NCBI GenBank assembly: GCA_024226315.1
Contig: JAAELT010000420.1
Coordinates: 86,964 to 150,963, forward strand
DNA length: 64,000 bases
Source: a bacterium
GTDB taxonomy: Bacteria; Acidobacteriota; Thermoanaerobaculia; Multivoradales; J023
Reading direction: 5' to 3'
The position numbers and the translations under genes were made by a program. Below the pieces are notes generated by a model. It ran no database searches and was not told where the DNA came from. It was given only the letters and a program-made list of their open reading frames with translations. Of this stretch, positions 16,513-25,439 are shown piece after piece (within the stretch, counting starts at the first letter, position 1; every line of letters starts with the position of its first letter).

Positions 16513-17661
16513 TCAGCTCAGCTCGGCGAGGATTTCCAGGTAGCTCGCGGTCGTCATCGGCCGCGGGTTGGAGCCGTTGGAGCCGTTGCGCTCGGCCATC
16601 TCGGCGATCGTCGGGTGATCGCCCGGGTCGATGCCGAAGGAGCTGAAGGGCGGAATCTCGAGCCGGCGGGTCAGGTCTTCGATTCGTTCGAGAAAGCGCT
16701 CGGCGCGTTCTGATGCCGGGCGCCGGGTGTCGTCGCCGGGGCGGACGACGCCGTAAAGCTCGGCCAGCCGCCGCTCGGCGAAGGCCTGGTGGTGGCGCAT
16801 TACCGGCGCCAGCAGGATGGCGTTGGCCAGGCCGTGAGGTACGTCGTACATGCCGCCGAGTGACTCGGAGAGGCAGTGCACGCCCGCGACGTCGGCGTTG
16901 CCGAAGGCCAGGCCGGCGACCGTCGAGGCGCGCATCACGGCCTCGCGAGCCTCCGCGTCGTTCGCGACGTCCGCGACCGCCCGCTCCAGATACTCGAACA
17001 ACAAGGCGATCGCCTTCTCGGCCAGGGCGTCCGACACCGGGTTGGCGAGCGTGCAGGTGGTCGCCTCGACCGCGTGGGTCAGCGTGTCGACGCCGGTCCA
17101 TGCGACCAGGTCGCGCGGCAGGGTGGCGATCAGGTCGGCGTCGACGAGGGCCTGGTCCGGGAACATGGTCTCGCCCTTGACGCTGATTTTGCGCCGCGAC
17201 TCCTCGTGGCTCAGCACCGACACCCAGGTCACCTCCGAGCCGGTGCCGCAAGTGGTGGGGATCGCGATCATCGGCAGCGGTGGCTCGGGGTAGAGGCTGG
17301 GACCCTCGAAGTCCTCGGGCGTGCCCTCGTTGGTCGCCAGCATCGCCGCCGCCTTGGCGGCGTCGAGCACACTGCCGCCGCCCAGGGCGACGACGCCTTC
17401 GAGATCGTACTCGGCGATCAGCTCGGCGATCCTCACCGCGGTGGTCGTTCGCGGATTGGGCTCGACGGCGTCGAAGATTTGCCGTTGGACGCCGCCTCCG
17501 AGAAGGAAATGGCCGATCTCCTCCGGCCAGGGCGTGGCCCGTAGACCTGGGTCGATTACCAGGACGACGCGCTCGAGACCGAGGGCCGCCGTCACCTCGC
17601 CAAGCCTGGCGCGGCAGCCCGGTGCGATGTGAACCCGGGTGGGCATGCGATAACCGATCAT
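16513..17661 (-). CDS. Iron-containing (group III) alcohol dehydrogenase
   Basis: A 382-residue cytoplasmic oxidoreductase. The N-terminal NAD(P)-binding half carries the GGGSVLDAAKAAA motif (~93) and PTTCGTGSEVT; the C-terminal helical half carries the metal ligands, with Asp and His in DTLTHAVEA, His in GVHCLSESLG and His in VPHGLANAI. Members reduce aldehydes or oxidise alcohols with Fe(II) or another divalent metal. The ATG at 17661 has AAGGAG 8 nt upstream. The C-terminus includes a short NGSNGSN repeat. The substrate cannot be deduced; the neighbouring divergent gene is a peptidase. Confidence 0.92.
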   Translation of the reverse strand: MIGYRMPTRVHIAPGCRARLGEVTAALGLERVVLVIDPGLRATPWPEEIGHFLLGGGVQRQIFDAVEPNPRTTTAVRIAELIAEYDLEGVVALGGGSVLDAAKAAAMLATNEGTPEDFEGPSLYPEPPLPMIAIPTTCGTGSEVTWVSVLSHEESRRKISVKGETMFPDQALVDADLIATLPRDLVAWTGVDTLTHAVEATTCTLANPVSDALAEKAIALLFEYLERAVADVANDAEAREAVMRASTVAGLAFGNADVAGVHCLSESLGGMYDVPHGLANAILLAPVMRHHQAFAERRLAELYGVVRPGDDTRRPASERAERFLERIEDLTRRLEIPPFSSFGIDPGDHPTIAEMAERNGSNGSNPRPMTTASYLEILAELS

Positions 17662-17754
17662 CTTCTGCTCCTTGACGCCTTGAAGGGCTGACTTTAACCT
17701 CGCGGCTGGCGCGTTTCCAGCGCGCTCCATCATCATCAGCCAGGGGGTCGAGTC

Positions 17755-19839
17755 ATGAAGTCGCTGTTGCTGCTGTCGTTCGTCTTCGCGTTCGCCTTCG
17801 CCGCGGTCTCGATGCGGGCCGAGGAAGGCGAGGAGGAAACCGGCGCCACCGAAGAAGGCACCGACGAGAAGCACCCGCTCACCGTCCAGGACCTGTGGGC
17901 CATGCACCGGGTGGGCTCGCCGGCGGTGTCGCCGGACGGCACTCTGGTGGCCTTCACCGTCACCGTCTTCGACCACGACGACAACAAGGGCGAGAGCGAT
18001 CTGTGGCTGGTGCCCACCGATGGCAGCGAGCCGCCCCGGCGCCTGACCTGGCAGAAAGGTTCCGACGGCAGCCCGGCGTGGAGCCCGGACGGGCGCCACC
18101 TGGCCTTCACGTCGAAGCGCGGCGAGGATCCGAAGCAGCTCTACCTGCTGCCGATGGCCGGTGGCGAGGCCGAGCCGGTGACCGACTTGCCGATCTCGGT
18201 CGGCGCCCCGAAGTGGTTCCCGGACGGCAAACGCATCGCCTTCGCCGCGCAGACCTATCCCGATCTGAACGACGACTTCGAGAAAGTCGAGGAGCGCCGC
18301 GAGGAGCAGAAGGACGACGAGACACAGGCCAGGATCTCCGATCGGCGCCTGCTGCGCTACTGGGACCACTACCGCACCGACGGCCGGGTACACCACGTCT
18401 TCGAGCTCGATCTCGAGAGCCGGGAGGTGCGCGACCTCATGCCGGGTTACGACAACCTGATGGCCTTCCGCGGCTTTCAGTGGGACCTGTCGCCCGACGG
18501 CGAGGAGGTGGCCTTCGCCGCCAACGCGACCGATCCGCCGTGGCAGAAGCTCGATTTCGCCGTCTTTCTGCTGGCGGTGGAAGACGGTAGCGTCCGCAAT
18601 CTCACCGGCGACAACCGGGCCTGGGACGGCAGTCCCTACTTCACCCCCGACGGCCGCTACCTTCTCTTCGGCCGCAACCACCGGCCGGAGATCGCCCCCG
18701 ATTTCACCCGCCTGGCGCGCTACGATCGCAAGAGTGGCGAGGTGCGCGAGCTGGCCGCCGAATGGGACCACCAGCCGGCGGGCTGGCAGGTGACGCGCGA
18801 CGGCGCGACGGTGGTCTTCCACGCCCAGGCCGCCGGCTGGCGCAATGTCTACAAGATGCCGATCGACGGCGGCACACCCGAGCTGCTGGTGAAGGGCGGC
18901 GCCACCGACGCGGTCTCAGAAGCCGGCGCCGGGCGCGTGATCTTCCTGCAGGAGTCATTCCACCGCCCGGACGATCTCTACGCGGTGAGCCTTGCCGGCG
19001 GCGAGCCTGAGCGCCTGACCTCGTTCAACGACGAGCTGCTGGCCCGCATCGACTTTGGTACGGTCGAGGACGTTACCTTCGAGGGCTCAGGCGGCGAGCC
19101 GGTGCAGATGCACGTGCTGCTGCCGCCCGGCTTCGACGAGTCGAAGAAGTGGCCGTTCCTGATGTTGGTACACGGCGGTCCGCACGGCGCCTGGCTCGAC
19201 TCTTTCCACTACCGCTGGAACGCTGCGCTGTTTGCCGCGCCCGGATACGTCACCGCGGCGCTCAACTTCCACGGCTCCACCGGCTTCGGCCAGGCCTTCG
19301 CCGAGTCGATCCTCGGCAACCACGCGGAGAAACCGTTCGAGGACGTCCTGAAGGCCACCGATCACATGCTCGAGCGCGGCTACCTCGACCCGGACCGCAT
19401 GGCGGCGGCCGGCGGCTCCTACGGCGGCTACATGATGGCCTGGATCCTCGGCCACACCGATCGCTTCGCCTGCCTGGTCAACCACGCCGGCGTCTACGAC
19501 CTGATGGCACAGTTCGCGTCCGACTACACCTGGGGCCGCTCGAACAACTACGGCGCCCGTCCCTGGGAAGACCCTGAGCGCATCGACCGCTACTCACCGA
19601 GCCGTTTCGCCGAGAATTTCGAGACCCCGACCCTGATCCTCCACGGCGAGAAGGATTACCGCGTGCCGGTGACCCAGGGCATCAACCTGCACGGTGTGCT
19701 CACCGGCAAGGGCGTCGAGTCGCGGATCGTCATCTTCCCGGACGAGAACCACTGGATCCTCAAGCCCCAGGCGGCGGAGCTGTGGTGGGAAGAGGTGCAC
19801 GGCTGGCTGGAGAAGCACGTCGGCAAGGGAGCGGAGTGA
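17755..19839 (+). CDS. S9 family prolyl-oligopeptidase-like peptidase
   Basis: A 694-residue exported peptidase of the dipeptidyl/acylaminoacyl-peptidase group. A signal peptide (1-22) and an acidic stretch precede a WD40-like propeller (~45-390, with TFSPDG/SPDGRHLAF-type blades) and an alpha/beta-hydrolase domain (~430-690). The catalytic Ser is in GGSYGGYM (~554), Asp in EKDYRVP (~636) and His in DENHWI (~665). It would cleave short peptides in the periplasm or outside the cell. The ATG at 17755 follows AGGGGG. The REP-like element lies 19 bp after the stop and may terminate transcription. Confidence 0.93.
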   Translation: MKSLLLLSFVFAFAFAAVSMRAEEGEEETGATEEGTDEKHPLTVQDLWAMHRVGSPAVSPDGTLVAFTVTVFDHDDNKGESDLWLVPTDGSEPPRRLTWQKGSDGSPAWSPDGRHLAFTSKRGEDPKQLYLLPMAGGEAEPVTDLPISVGAPKWFPDGKRIAFAAQTYPDLNDDFEKVEERREEQKDDETQARISDRRLLRYWDHYRTDGRVHHVFELDLESREVRDLMPGYDNLMAFRGFQWDLSPDGEEVAFAANATDPPWQKLDFAVFLLAVEDGSVRNLTGDNRAWDGSPYFTPDGRYLLFGRNHRPEIAPDFTRLARYDRKSGEVRELAAEWDHQPAGWQVTRDGATVVFHAQAAGWRNVYKMPIDGGTPELLVKGGATDAVSEAGAGRVIFLQESFHRPDDLYAVSLAGGEPERLTSFNDELLARIDFGTVEDVTFEGSGGEPVQMHVLLPPGFDESKKWPFLMLVHGGPHGAWLDSFHYRWNAALFAAPGYVTAALNFHGSTGFGQAFAESILGNHAEKPFEDVLKATDHMLERGYLDPDRMAAAGGSYGGYMMAWILGHTDRFACLVNHAGVYDLMAQFASDYTWGRSNNYGARPWEDPERIDRYSPSRFAENFETPTLILHGEKDYRVPVTQGINLHGVLTGKGVESRIVIFPDENHWILKPQAAELWWEEVHGWLEKHVGKGAE

Positions 19840-19858
19840 TCCGCCGGCCGACGCCTGC

Positions 19859-19967
19859 AACCCGGGGTTGAAACCCCAGGCTACTATCTACCGTCCCTCC
19901 GGGACTCCGGAACAAACCGAGCCCTGCAAGGGCGATAGACAGTAGCCGGGGGTTTCAACCCCCGGGG
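19859..19967. repeat. REP/MITE-like long palindrome
   Basis: Two arms of about 33 bp in inverted orientation (19859-19891 and 19934-19967) match with only a few differences. Both contain GGGTTGAAACCCC-type text and CTACTATCTA or its complement. Between the arms are two short hairpins, GTCCC-TCC-GGGAC (19893-19905) and GCCCT-GCA-AGGGC (19921-19933). This architecture is typical of REP-type repeats that are mobilised by RAYT transposases and spread between genes. It sits between convergent genes, so it could also act as a two-way terminator. No transposase is nearby. Confidence 0.8.
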
Positions 19968-19991
19968 ATCGTGGGATCGGAGTGCCGGGCG

Positions 19992-20555
19992 TTACGCCCG
20001 GCTGTCCCACAGCACGTCGCCCACCCCGCGTTTCAGGTTCTCGTAGCGGGCCATCACGAACAGCGTGTCCGAGAGGCGGTTCAGGTACTTGGCCGTCCAG
20101 GCGCCGAGCGCCTCCTGGCGTGACAGGGCGACCACCGTCCGTTCGGCGCGCCGGCAGACGGCTCGAGCCACGTGCAGGTGGGCGGCGCTGGGGCAGCCGC
20201 CAGGCAAGATGAAGTTCTCGAGTGGCCCGAGCTCGTCGGTGAGCTCGTCCATGAGCCGTTCCAGGTAGTCGACGTGCCGCTGCTCGATCTGCGGCACCTG
20301 CAAGCGTGCCTTGTCTTCGTCCAGCATCGCGAGGTCGGAGCCGAGGTGGAAGAGGTCGTTCTGGATGCGCTGGACGGGCTGCGTGAGTCGCTCGGTCAAT
20401 CCCGCCGCCGCCGCCGCTCCAAGGTGGCTCGAGGTCTCGTCAACGGTGCCGTAGGCCTCCACCCGGGGAGACTCCTTGGGTACGCGCTGGCCACCGACCA
20501 GGCCGGTGGTGCCGTCGTCGCCGGTGCGGGTGTAGACCTTGGTGATTCTGGGCAT
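19992..20555 (-). CDS. pduO: Cob(I)alamin adenosyltransferase, PduO type
   Basis: A 187-residue ATP:cob(I)alamin adenosyltransferase. It shows the family's N-terminal TKVYTRTGDDGTTGL ATP-binding motif, the RVEAYGTVDE motif near residue 31, and the C-terminal ARAVCRRAERTV and YLNRLSD motifs of the trimeric helical bundle. It makes adenosylcobalamin for B12-dependent enzymes. No other cobalamin gene is nearby. It converges on the S9 peptidase across the REP-like element. The name pduO is used for the enzyme type, not because a propanediol operon is present. Confidence 0.93.
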   Translation of the reverse strand: MPRITKVYTRTGDDGTTGLVGGQRVPKESPRVEAYGTVDETSSHLGAAAAAGLTERLTQPVQRIQNDLFHLGSDLAMLDEDKARLQVPQIEQRHVDYLERLMDELTDELGPLENFILPGGCPSAAHLHVARAVCRRAERTVVALSRQEALGAWTAKYLNRLSDTLFVMARYENLKRGVGDVLWDSRA

Positions 20556-20609
20556 ACGGGAGCCTACGCGGAGTCGGGCGGCTAGGTGACGGGCGCGGAG
20601 CGCACCGGA

Positions 20610-23342
20610 TCAATCGACCGGATCGTCGGGCAGATCGACCGGGAAGGCCAAGGTGTCGCCCCGGCCGCAGACCTCGCCCGGCGGATTGTAGTAGACACGG
20701 CTGGTGCCAGCCACGGTGTCCTCGATGGTGATCCAGTATTCGAGGTCGGTCAGGGCGCCGAAGTAGATCCAGATATGGCCGTTGAAGCCGCTGCCGTCGA
20801 GTGCCTTGATCACCATTTCGGTGTTCTCGATGTTGAAAAACCAGAAGAAGCCGCTGTTGTCGGTGTCGGTCACCGCCCGGCCATCGCCTTCCCTGCCGTC
20901 GTCGTACTGGTTGCGCCACCTGACCGAGACGCGTATCCTCTTGTCGAGCAGGCAGAGAGTCTCGGGGCCGGGCAGGCAGGTTCCCGTCTCGCCGGTCGTG
21001 GCCGCGGGGGCGCTGGTCTCGAGGCTGGCGTCGGGCAACAGTGTCAGGCCTTCGACATCGAGGGCCGGTGTGGTTTCCGCGGACATAGCGGACCGTGCTT
21101 CGGTGGCGCTGCTGGTGGCGAGAACCGGGAGCTCCAGCCCCTCGTCGGGGAACGCGGTGGTATCGGCCAGACCGCAGATTTCGCCCGGGGGATTGTGGTA
21201 GATCTCGACCTCGCCGGTGACCGTGTCTGTGATGTTGACCCAGAACTCGACGTCCGACAGTGCGCCGTAGAACACCCAGAAGTAGTCGTTGAAGGACCGG
21301 CCATCCAGTGCCTTGACGATCAGCTCGATGTTCTCCGGGCCGAAGAACCAGAACAAGCCGCTCTCGTCGGTGCTGGGAACCGCCACGCCGGACCCTTCGA
21401 CGCCGTCGTTGTACTGATTGCGGAAGTCGACGGTCACCCGGAAGCGACCCCCGACCAGACACAGTTGGTCGCCGGTGACCACACAGGCGTCGTCGTTGGC
21501 GAAGGTGGTGACCTTGACCGGGTTCGAGGTCTCGGAGTCTCCGAAGAAGTTGATCGCACGCACCCGGAAGGAGAAGTTGGTGCCGGGCGTCAGCTCTTCG
21601 ATGATCACCTTGTCGGTGTCCGCGTCCAGGCGCAAGGGAATGTCGGCCCACACGCCGCCGACCCGGATCTCGATGACGAAGGCGGTCTCGTCGTCGGCGT
21701 TGTCCTGCCAGGTGAGGCGCACCGCGGTGCTCGACAGCGGCGCCACCCGCAGGTTCGATGGGGCGGCGGGCCGGGCGTCTACCGGCGTCTCGATCTCGGC
21801 CTCGTTCGAGTATGGAGAGGCGCCGGCGCCGTTCTGGGCACGCACACGGTAGCCGTAGGAGGCCTCCGGCTGAACCGTCTCGTCGACGAAGGAGGTAGTG
21901 TTGTTCGCTACCGTCCTCATCAGGGCGAAGTCTCCGGCCTGCCGGCGCTCGATCCGGAAGTTGCTTTCGTTGCCGGAGTCGTCGCTCCATTCGAGGCGCA
22001 CCTCGTTCTCCGCCGTCAGTGTCGCGGCGAGGTTCGAGGGCTCGGCCGGCGGCACGAGGCCACCGCTCGGAGGCGACGTGTTTTCGCGGGGACCGTAGAG
22101 GTAGTAGATGCCAGCGAGGTCGTCGACGTCGAGTGAGGCGCCCCGCTGGTCGGGGTGGTACTCGGCGAGCATCAGCGCCTCGGGATCCTGCGAGTGAGCC
22201 AGCCCAAGAGTGTGCCCGAGCTCGTGGGCGAACAGCTGCTCGGCCGCTCTCGACGGGTCGGGTGTGGCGGCGAAGAACAGCTCGAGACCGTCCTGGGTGA
22301 TGATGTCGCCCTCGATCACCGGGTGGAAGAGCTCACCCTCGTGGCCCAGCGCCTGGCAGTCGAACCACGGGCCGCCGATCGCCAGCAGGCCGGCGCCGTC
22401 GAAGCTGCCGCCGATCTCGTCGTTGGGATCGCCGAACAGCACCGTATTGGAGCCGTCGGCGCCGGTGAAGCCGCTGGCGGCTCCCGTGATGCCTTCGAAG
22501 CCGTAGAGGATCGGGGTGTTGGGATCGTCGGTCCAGGCGTCGAGCGCGGTGCGGAGCTCCTCGATGCCGCTTCCCGGCAGACCGTCCTGGCCGCTGAAAT
22601 GGGTCCGCCAGCCGATCTCCTGGCCGAATCCGAAGTCGAACCAGCGCACACTGTGGCCGCCGGACGCGCCGCAACCGAGAGGCGGCGGCGCGTCGCTGGT
22701 GATGAGGGTCGCGAACTTGGCCGGCACGCTCGCTGTGTCGTCGGCAGCGACGGGGAGGAAATAGTCAGCGGCCGTCTTCAGGCCCCGAGCGCGGTCCTCG
22801 AGCCAGCCGCGGAAGCGCTCGAGATCGCGCAGCCCGTCGGCGGGCGCGGTGCCCGCGGGGGAGATTCGCCGGGCGCCTTCGAGGTTTCGCCAGGCGACGC
22901 GCGGGGCGCCTGAGGACGGGCTCAGGTGGAAGGCGCCGAGCAGGAACTGGTGCAGGCCGAAGGTGCCGTCGTCGCGAGGCTCGAGAAAGAGCAGTACCTT
23001 CTCACCCTCTGTGAACCTCGGCGTCCCGCGCACGAGGAAGCCGATGCCGTCGGCCCGCACGCCGCCGGGCAGGCGGACGATCAGGCTGTCGCCGGGCAGC
23101 GATTCCTTGATCGAGCGCTCCACCTCGACCAGGTAGTCGGTGGCGATCCGCTCTCCCGGCGCGGGCTCGATCGCCAGCACCTGGGCCTCGACGATCACCG
23201 GCGCCCGATCCGCAAGGGCAGCGTCGCTGATCGGCACGTAGACGGTGGCACGCGCCGCCGGCGTGGCGGCGATCACGAAGCCGCCCAGCGTCAGCAGCGC
23301 CAGCACCCGTGAGAGCTTCGATCGATGAGTGCGGGACATCAT
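20610..23342 (-). CDS. Secreted matrixin-like metalloprotease with FN3 domains and repeated C-terminal domain
   Basis: About 910 residues. A signal peptide (about residues 8-32) precedes an N-terminal beta domain. The M10-type catalytic region has the full zinc motif HELGHTLGLAH (~370), followed by a methionine-turn-like LMLAEYHPDQRG and DVDDLAGIYYLYG. Two fibronectin III domains (~430-515 and 520-612) follow. The C-terminus is a duplication of a ~110-residue domain starting with a cysteine-rich LCLV/LCLL block, then WRNQY, SGxFWFF, VKALDG and NPPGEICG/NPPGEVCG; I know this domain as common in Thermoanaerobaculia exoproteins but with no assigned function. Start at the first of two adjacent ATGs (23342/23339); a longer N-terminus is unlikely because the hydrophobic core would be too far in. 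The ribosome site is weak. Confidence 0.88.
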   Translation of the reverse strand: MMSRTHRSKLSRVLALLTLGGFVIAATPAARATVYVPISDAALADRAPVIVEAQVLAIEPAPGERIATDYLVEVERSIKESLPGDSLIVRLPGGVRADGIGFLVRGTPRFTEGEKVLLFLEPRDDGTFGLHQFLLGAFHLSPSSGAPRVAWRNLEGARRISPAGTAPADGLRDLERFRGWLEDRARGLKTAADYFLPVAADDTASVPAKFATLITSDAPPPLGCGASGGHSVRWFDFGFGQEIGWRTHFSGQDGLPGSGIEELRTALDAWTDDPNTPILYGFEGITGAASGFTGADGSNTVLFGDPNDEIGGSFDGAGLLAIGGPWFDCQALGHEGELFHPVIEGDIITQDGLELFFAATPDPSRAAEQLFAHELGHTLGLAHSQDPEALMLAEYHPDQRGASLDVDDLAGIYYLYGPRENTSPPSGGLVPPAEPSNLAATLTAENEVRLEWSDDSGNESNFRIERRQAGDFALMRTVANNTTSFVDETVQPEASYGYRVRAQNGAGASPYSNEAEIETPVDARPAAPSNLRVAPLSSTAVRLTWQDNADDETAFVIEIRVGGVWADIPLRLDADTDKVIIEELTPGTNFSFRVRAINFFGDSETSNPVKVTTFANDDACVVTGDQLCLVGGRFRVTVDFRNQYNDGVEGSGVAVPSTDESGLFWFFGPENIELIVKALDGRSFNDYFWVFYGALSDVEFWVNITDTVTGEVEIYHNPPGEICGLADTTAFPDEGLELPVLATSSATEARSAMSAETTPALDVEGLTLLPDASLETSAPAATTGETGTCLPGPETLCLLDKRIRVSVRWRNQYDDGREGDGRAVTDTDNSGFFWFFNIENTEMVIKALDGSGFNGHIWIYFGALTDLEYWITIEDTVAGTSRVYYNPPGEVCGRGDTLAFPVDLPDDPVD

Positions 23343-23473
23343 TCCGTCCGTGTTTCGCCTGGGTATCTCACCCAGAGCTGGACCACGCCGCGGAGCCACG
23401 CGGCGCGGATGTTCTTACAGCATACCAGATTATGGCCAGGTCTGACGCGAAGTCGCGGCGGCAGCGGACCCCA

Positions 23474-24634
23474 TCAAGGTGGCTTGACGATCTGGAACTC
23501 GGCGGTGGGGGTGCGGCGTCGCACGGGCTGAGGGGCGACCGCGGTGCGATTGCGGCCGGTCTTCTTGGCCACGTACATGGCGGTGTCGGCGAGCCGCAGC
23601 AGGTTGCTTTTGCAGTCGGCCACCGACAGGTTGGACTCGACGTGCTTCTTCAATGTCGCGACGCCGATCGAACAGGTCAGGCCGGTGAGATTGAGCTCTT
23701 CGCGGTGGATGTCGCCGGCTTGTTCGCAAAATGTGTTCTCGACGATGTTGATCCGAATCGCCTCGGCCAGGTCGAGGGCCTTGTCGATGCGCAGATCGGG
23801 AATCACCAGCACGAACTCGTCGCCACCGTAGCGGGCCGGCACGCTGTCGGTGTTGCGCACGTAAGACTTCAGCAGGTGGCCGACCTCGCGCAGCACCTGC
23901 GAGCCGGCCAGGTGGCCATGGGTGTCGTTGACCTGCTTGAAGTAGTCGAGATCGAGGAAGATCACCGCCAGATCGCGGTGCTCCTTCAGGCAGCGCGAGA
24001 TCGTCCGCTCCAGCGAGACGTGCAGATAGTGGTCGTTGAACAGGCCGGTGAGATTGTCGCGCTTGGCCAGCTCTTGAGCGCGGCGACCGTCGAGGATGTT
24101 CTGGATCGAGATCGAGATGTAGCCGGCGAAGATCTGCAGCAGGTTGCGGTCATCGGCGCTGTAATCCCTGGCCCCCTGGCGGTTCATGAGCTCCAGGACG
24201 CCGCAAACTTCCTGGCCGATGCGGATCGGAATGGCGACCAGAGACTCGGTGCTGTACTGGGTCATCTCGTCGACGCCGGTGAAGAAGTACGGGTCGCTAT
24301 CGGTGTTGGAGGTGTGGTAGCTCTCGCCGGTGGCGTACACCTGGCCAGCGATGCCCTGGTTGGCCATGATCTCTGTGCCGATCAGCCTTGTCGCCTTGGC
24401 GCCGAAGGCGGCGACGAAGGTGAGCAGGTTGTGGCTCTTGTCCGGCCGCTTGTCGAGCGGATTGTCGAGCAGAATCGAGCCGGCGGCCGAGGGTACGAAC
24501 TCGTTGGCCTTGCGCAGGATCTCGGCCAGGTTGTCGGCCAGGCTCATCTCCGAGGCGAAGGCGATAACCGCCCGCCTGCGTTCCAGGAACGCATCCATGT
24601 GGTGCGCATCCAAGGAGTGGATCTGGTCGCTCAT
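23474..24634 (-). CDS. GAF-GGDEF diguanylate cyclase
   Basis: A 386-residue cytosolic protein with an N-terminal GAF sensor domain (about 20-175) and a GGDEF domain (about 185-360). The active site is intact (RYGGDEFVLV), preceded by DNLTGLFNDHYL and FLDLDYFKQVND, so it should make cyclic di-GMP from GTP. No RxxD inhibitory site is obvious upstream of the GGDEF motif. The gene follows the batE gene by 87 bp but has its own promoter-like element with a dyad (24653-24691). The signal bound by the GAF domain is unknown. Confidence 0.93.
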   Translation of the reverse strand: MSDQIHSLDAHHMDAFLERRRAVIAFASEMSLADNLAEILRKANEFVPSAAGSILLDNPLDKRPDKSHNLLTFVAAFGAKATRLIGTEIMANQGIAGQVYATGESYHTSNTDSDPYFFTGVDEMTQYSTESLVAIPIRIGQEVCGVLELMNRQGARDYSADDRNLLQIFAGYISISIQNILDGRRAQELAKRDNLTGLFNDHYLHVSLERTISRCLKEHRDLAVIFLDLDYFKQVNDTHGHLAGSQVLREVGHLLKSYVRNTDSVPARYGGDEFVLVIPDLRIDKALDLAEAIRINIVENTFCEQAGDIHREELNLTGLTCSIGVATLKKHVESNLSVADCKSNLLRLADTAMYVAKKTGRNRTAVAPQPVRRRTPTAEFQIVKPP

Positions 24635-24652
24635 CCTTCGCTGTGCCTCGAC

Positions 24653-24691
24653 GCTCGTGGATCGACTAAATTATCAAAAGTCGCCACGAGC
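24653..24691 (-). promoter_or_regulatory. Promoter with overlapping operator-like dyad
   Basis: GCTCGTGG (24653-24660) and CGAC (24663-24666) pair with GTCG (24680-24683) and CCACGAGC (24684-24691), giving a 12-bp dyad with a 2-nt bulge. The AT-rich loop contains GATAAT on the minus strand (24675-24670), which fits a -10 box for the diguanylate cyclase 36 nt downstream. A TTGCGG at the expected side is a weak -35. The arrangement suggests repressor binding over the promoter. Confidence 0.5.
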
Positions 24692-24721
24692 CGCAAAATC
24701 CCAGGGACGATCGCACAAGAG

Positions 24722-25420
24722 CTAGATCAGCTCGACGGTTTCCGTGGGGCAGATCACATCCGAGCCCGAGATCAGCCAACGGCCGTCAGCCGCCGGCCGC
24801 ACCCAAGCCTCCGTGCCCGCTGGCAGCTCGCCCGTCGCCGAGGAGCAGTCTTCCAGGATCACCGCCGGCCGCGGCCCCCAGTGCTTCACCGCGGCGGCTC
24901 CTCCGTAGAGCCCGGCGGCCAGGCAGGCGAGGCCGGCCACCAGCCAGATGGGCGTCTTCTTGCTGGCGACGAACACCACTGCGGTGACCCAGGCCAGCAC
25001 GATGGCGATCAGCCTCGAGCTGTCGGCGTGCTGACCGAGCCGGCCCAGCAGGCCTCCCGGCGCGAGCACCTGACTGCCCAGGCTGCGTCGCGCCAGCAGA
25101 AGGTTGTCCTTCAGCCAGAGATCGTCGGAACCCTCGGCCCGGCGATACCAGAGAATAGCCTCGGGAAGGCGGTCGAGGTGATGGAGCGCGGTGCCCAGGT
25201 TGTAGACCAGGGTGGGGTGTGGGGCGGTAGGAGAATAGCCTCGAAGATAGGCCTCGGCCGCGGCTTCGATCTGGCCGTCGCGAAAGAGCCGGTTGCCCTC
25301 CTGCAGCGCCGCCCTGGGGGCGGCCGGTCCAGGCTCGGTGTCGGGCCTTGCCGGATCGTCCGCCGTGGCGGACACGGCGAAAGTGAACAGACACGCCGCG
25401 GCCAGGAGTCTGTTGCGCAT
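24722..25420 (-). CDS. batE: BatE-like TPR/SH3 membrane protein
   Basis: About 232 residues. It has a signal peptide (residues 1-20), two TPR-like helices pairs (~35-105, with YNLGTALHHLDRLPEAILWYRRAE), two membrane helices (~135-175) and a small C-terminal beta region resembling a bacterial SH3 fold. This matches BatE, the last gene of the aerotolerance (Bat) operon. The start at 25420 is preferred because AAGGAG lies 9 nt upstream; an earlier ATG at 25438 overlaps that site and the batD stop. Bat proteins are thought to form an envelope complex with VWA proteins under MoxR control. Confidence 0.82.
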   Translation of the reverse strand: MRNRLLAAACLFTFAVSATADDPARPDTEPGPAAPRAALQEGNRLFRDGQIEAAAEAYLRGYSPTAPHPTLVYNLGTALHHLDRLPEAILWYRRAEGSDDLWLKDNLLLARRSLGSQVLAPGGLLGRLGQHADSSRLIAIVLAWVTAVVFVASKKTPIWLVAGLACLAAGLYGGAAAVKHWGPRPAVILEDCSSATGELPAGTEAWVRPAADGRWLISGSDVICPTETVELI

Positions 25421-25439
25421 AGCTACAGACTCCTTCATT

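Noticed and set aside
14768..17251. Long minus-strand open frame across the subtilisin
   Set aside because: Antisense of a gene with complete catalytic motifs; composition is not protein-like.
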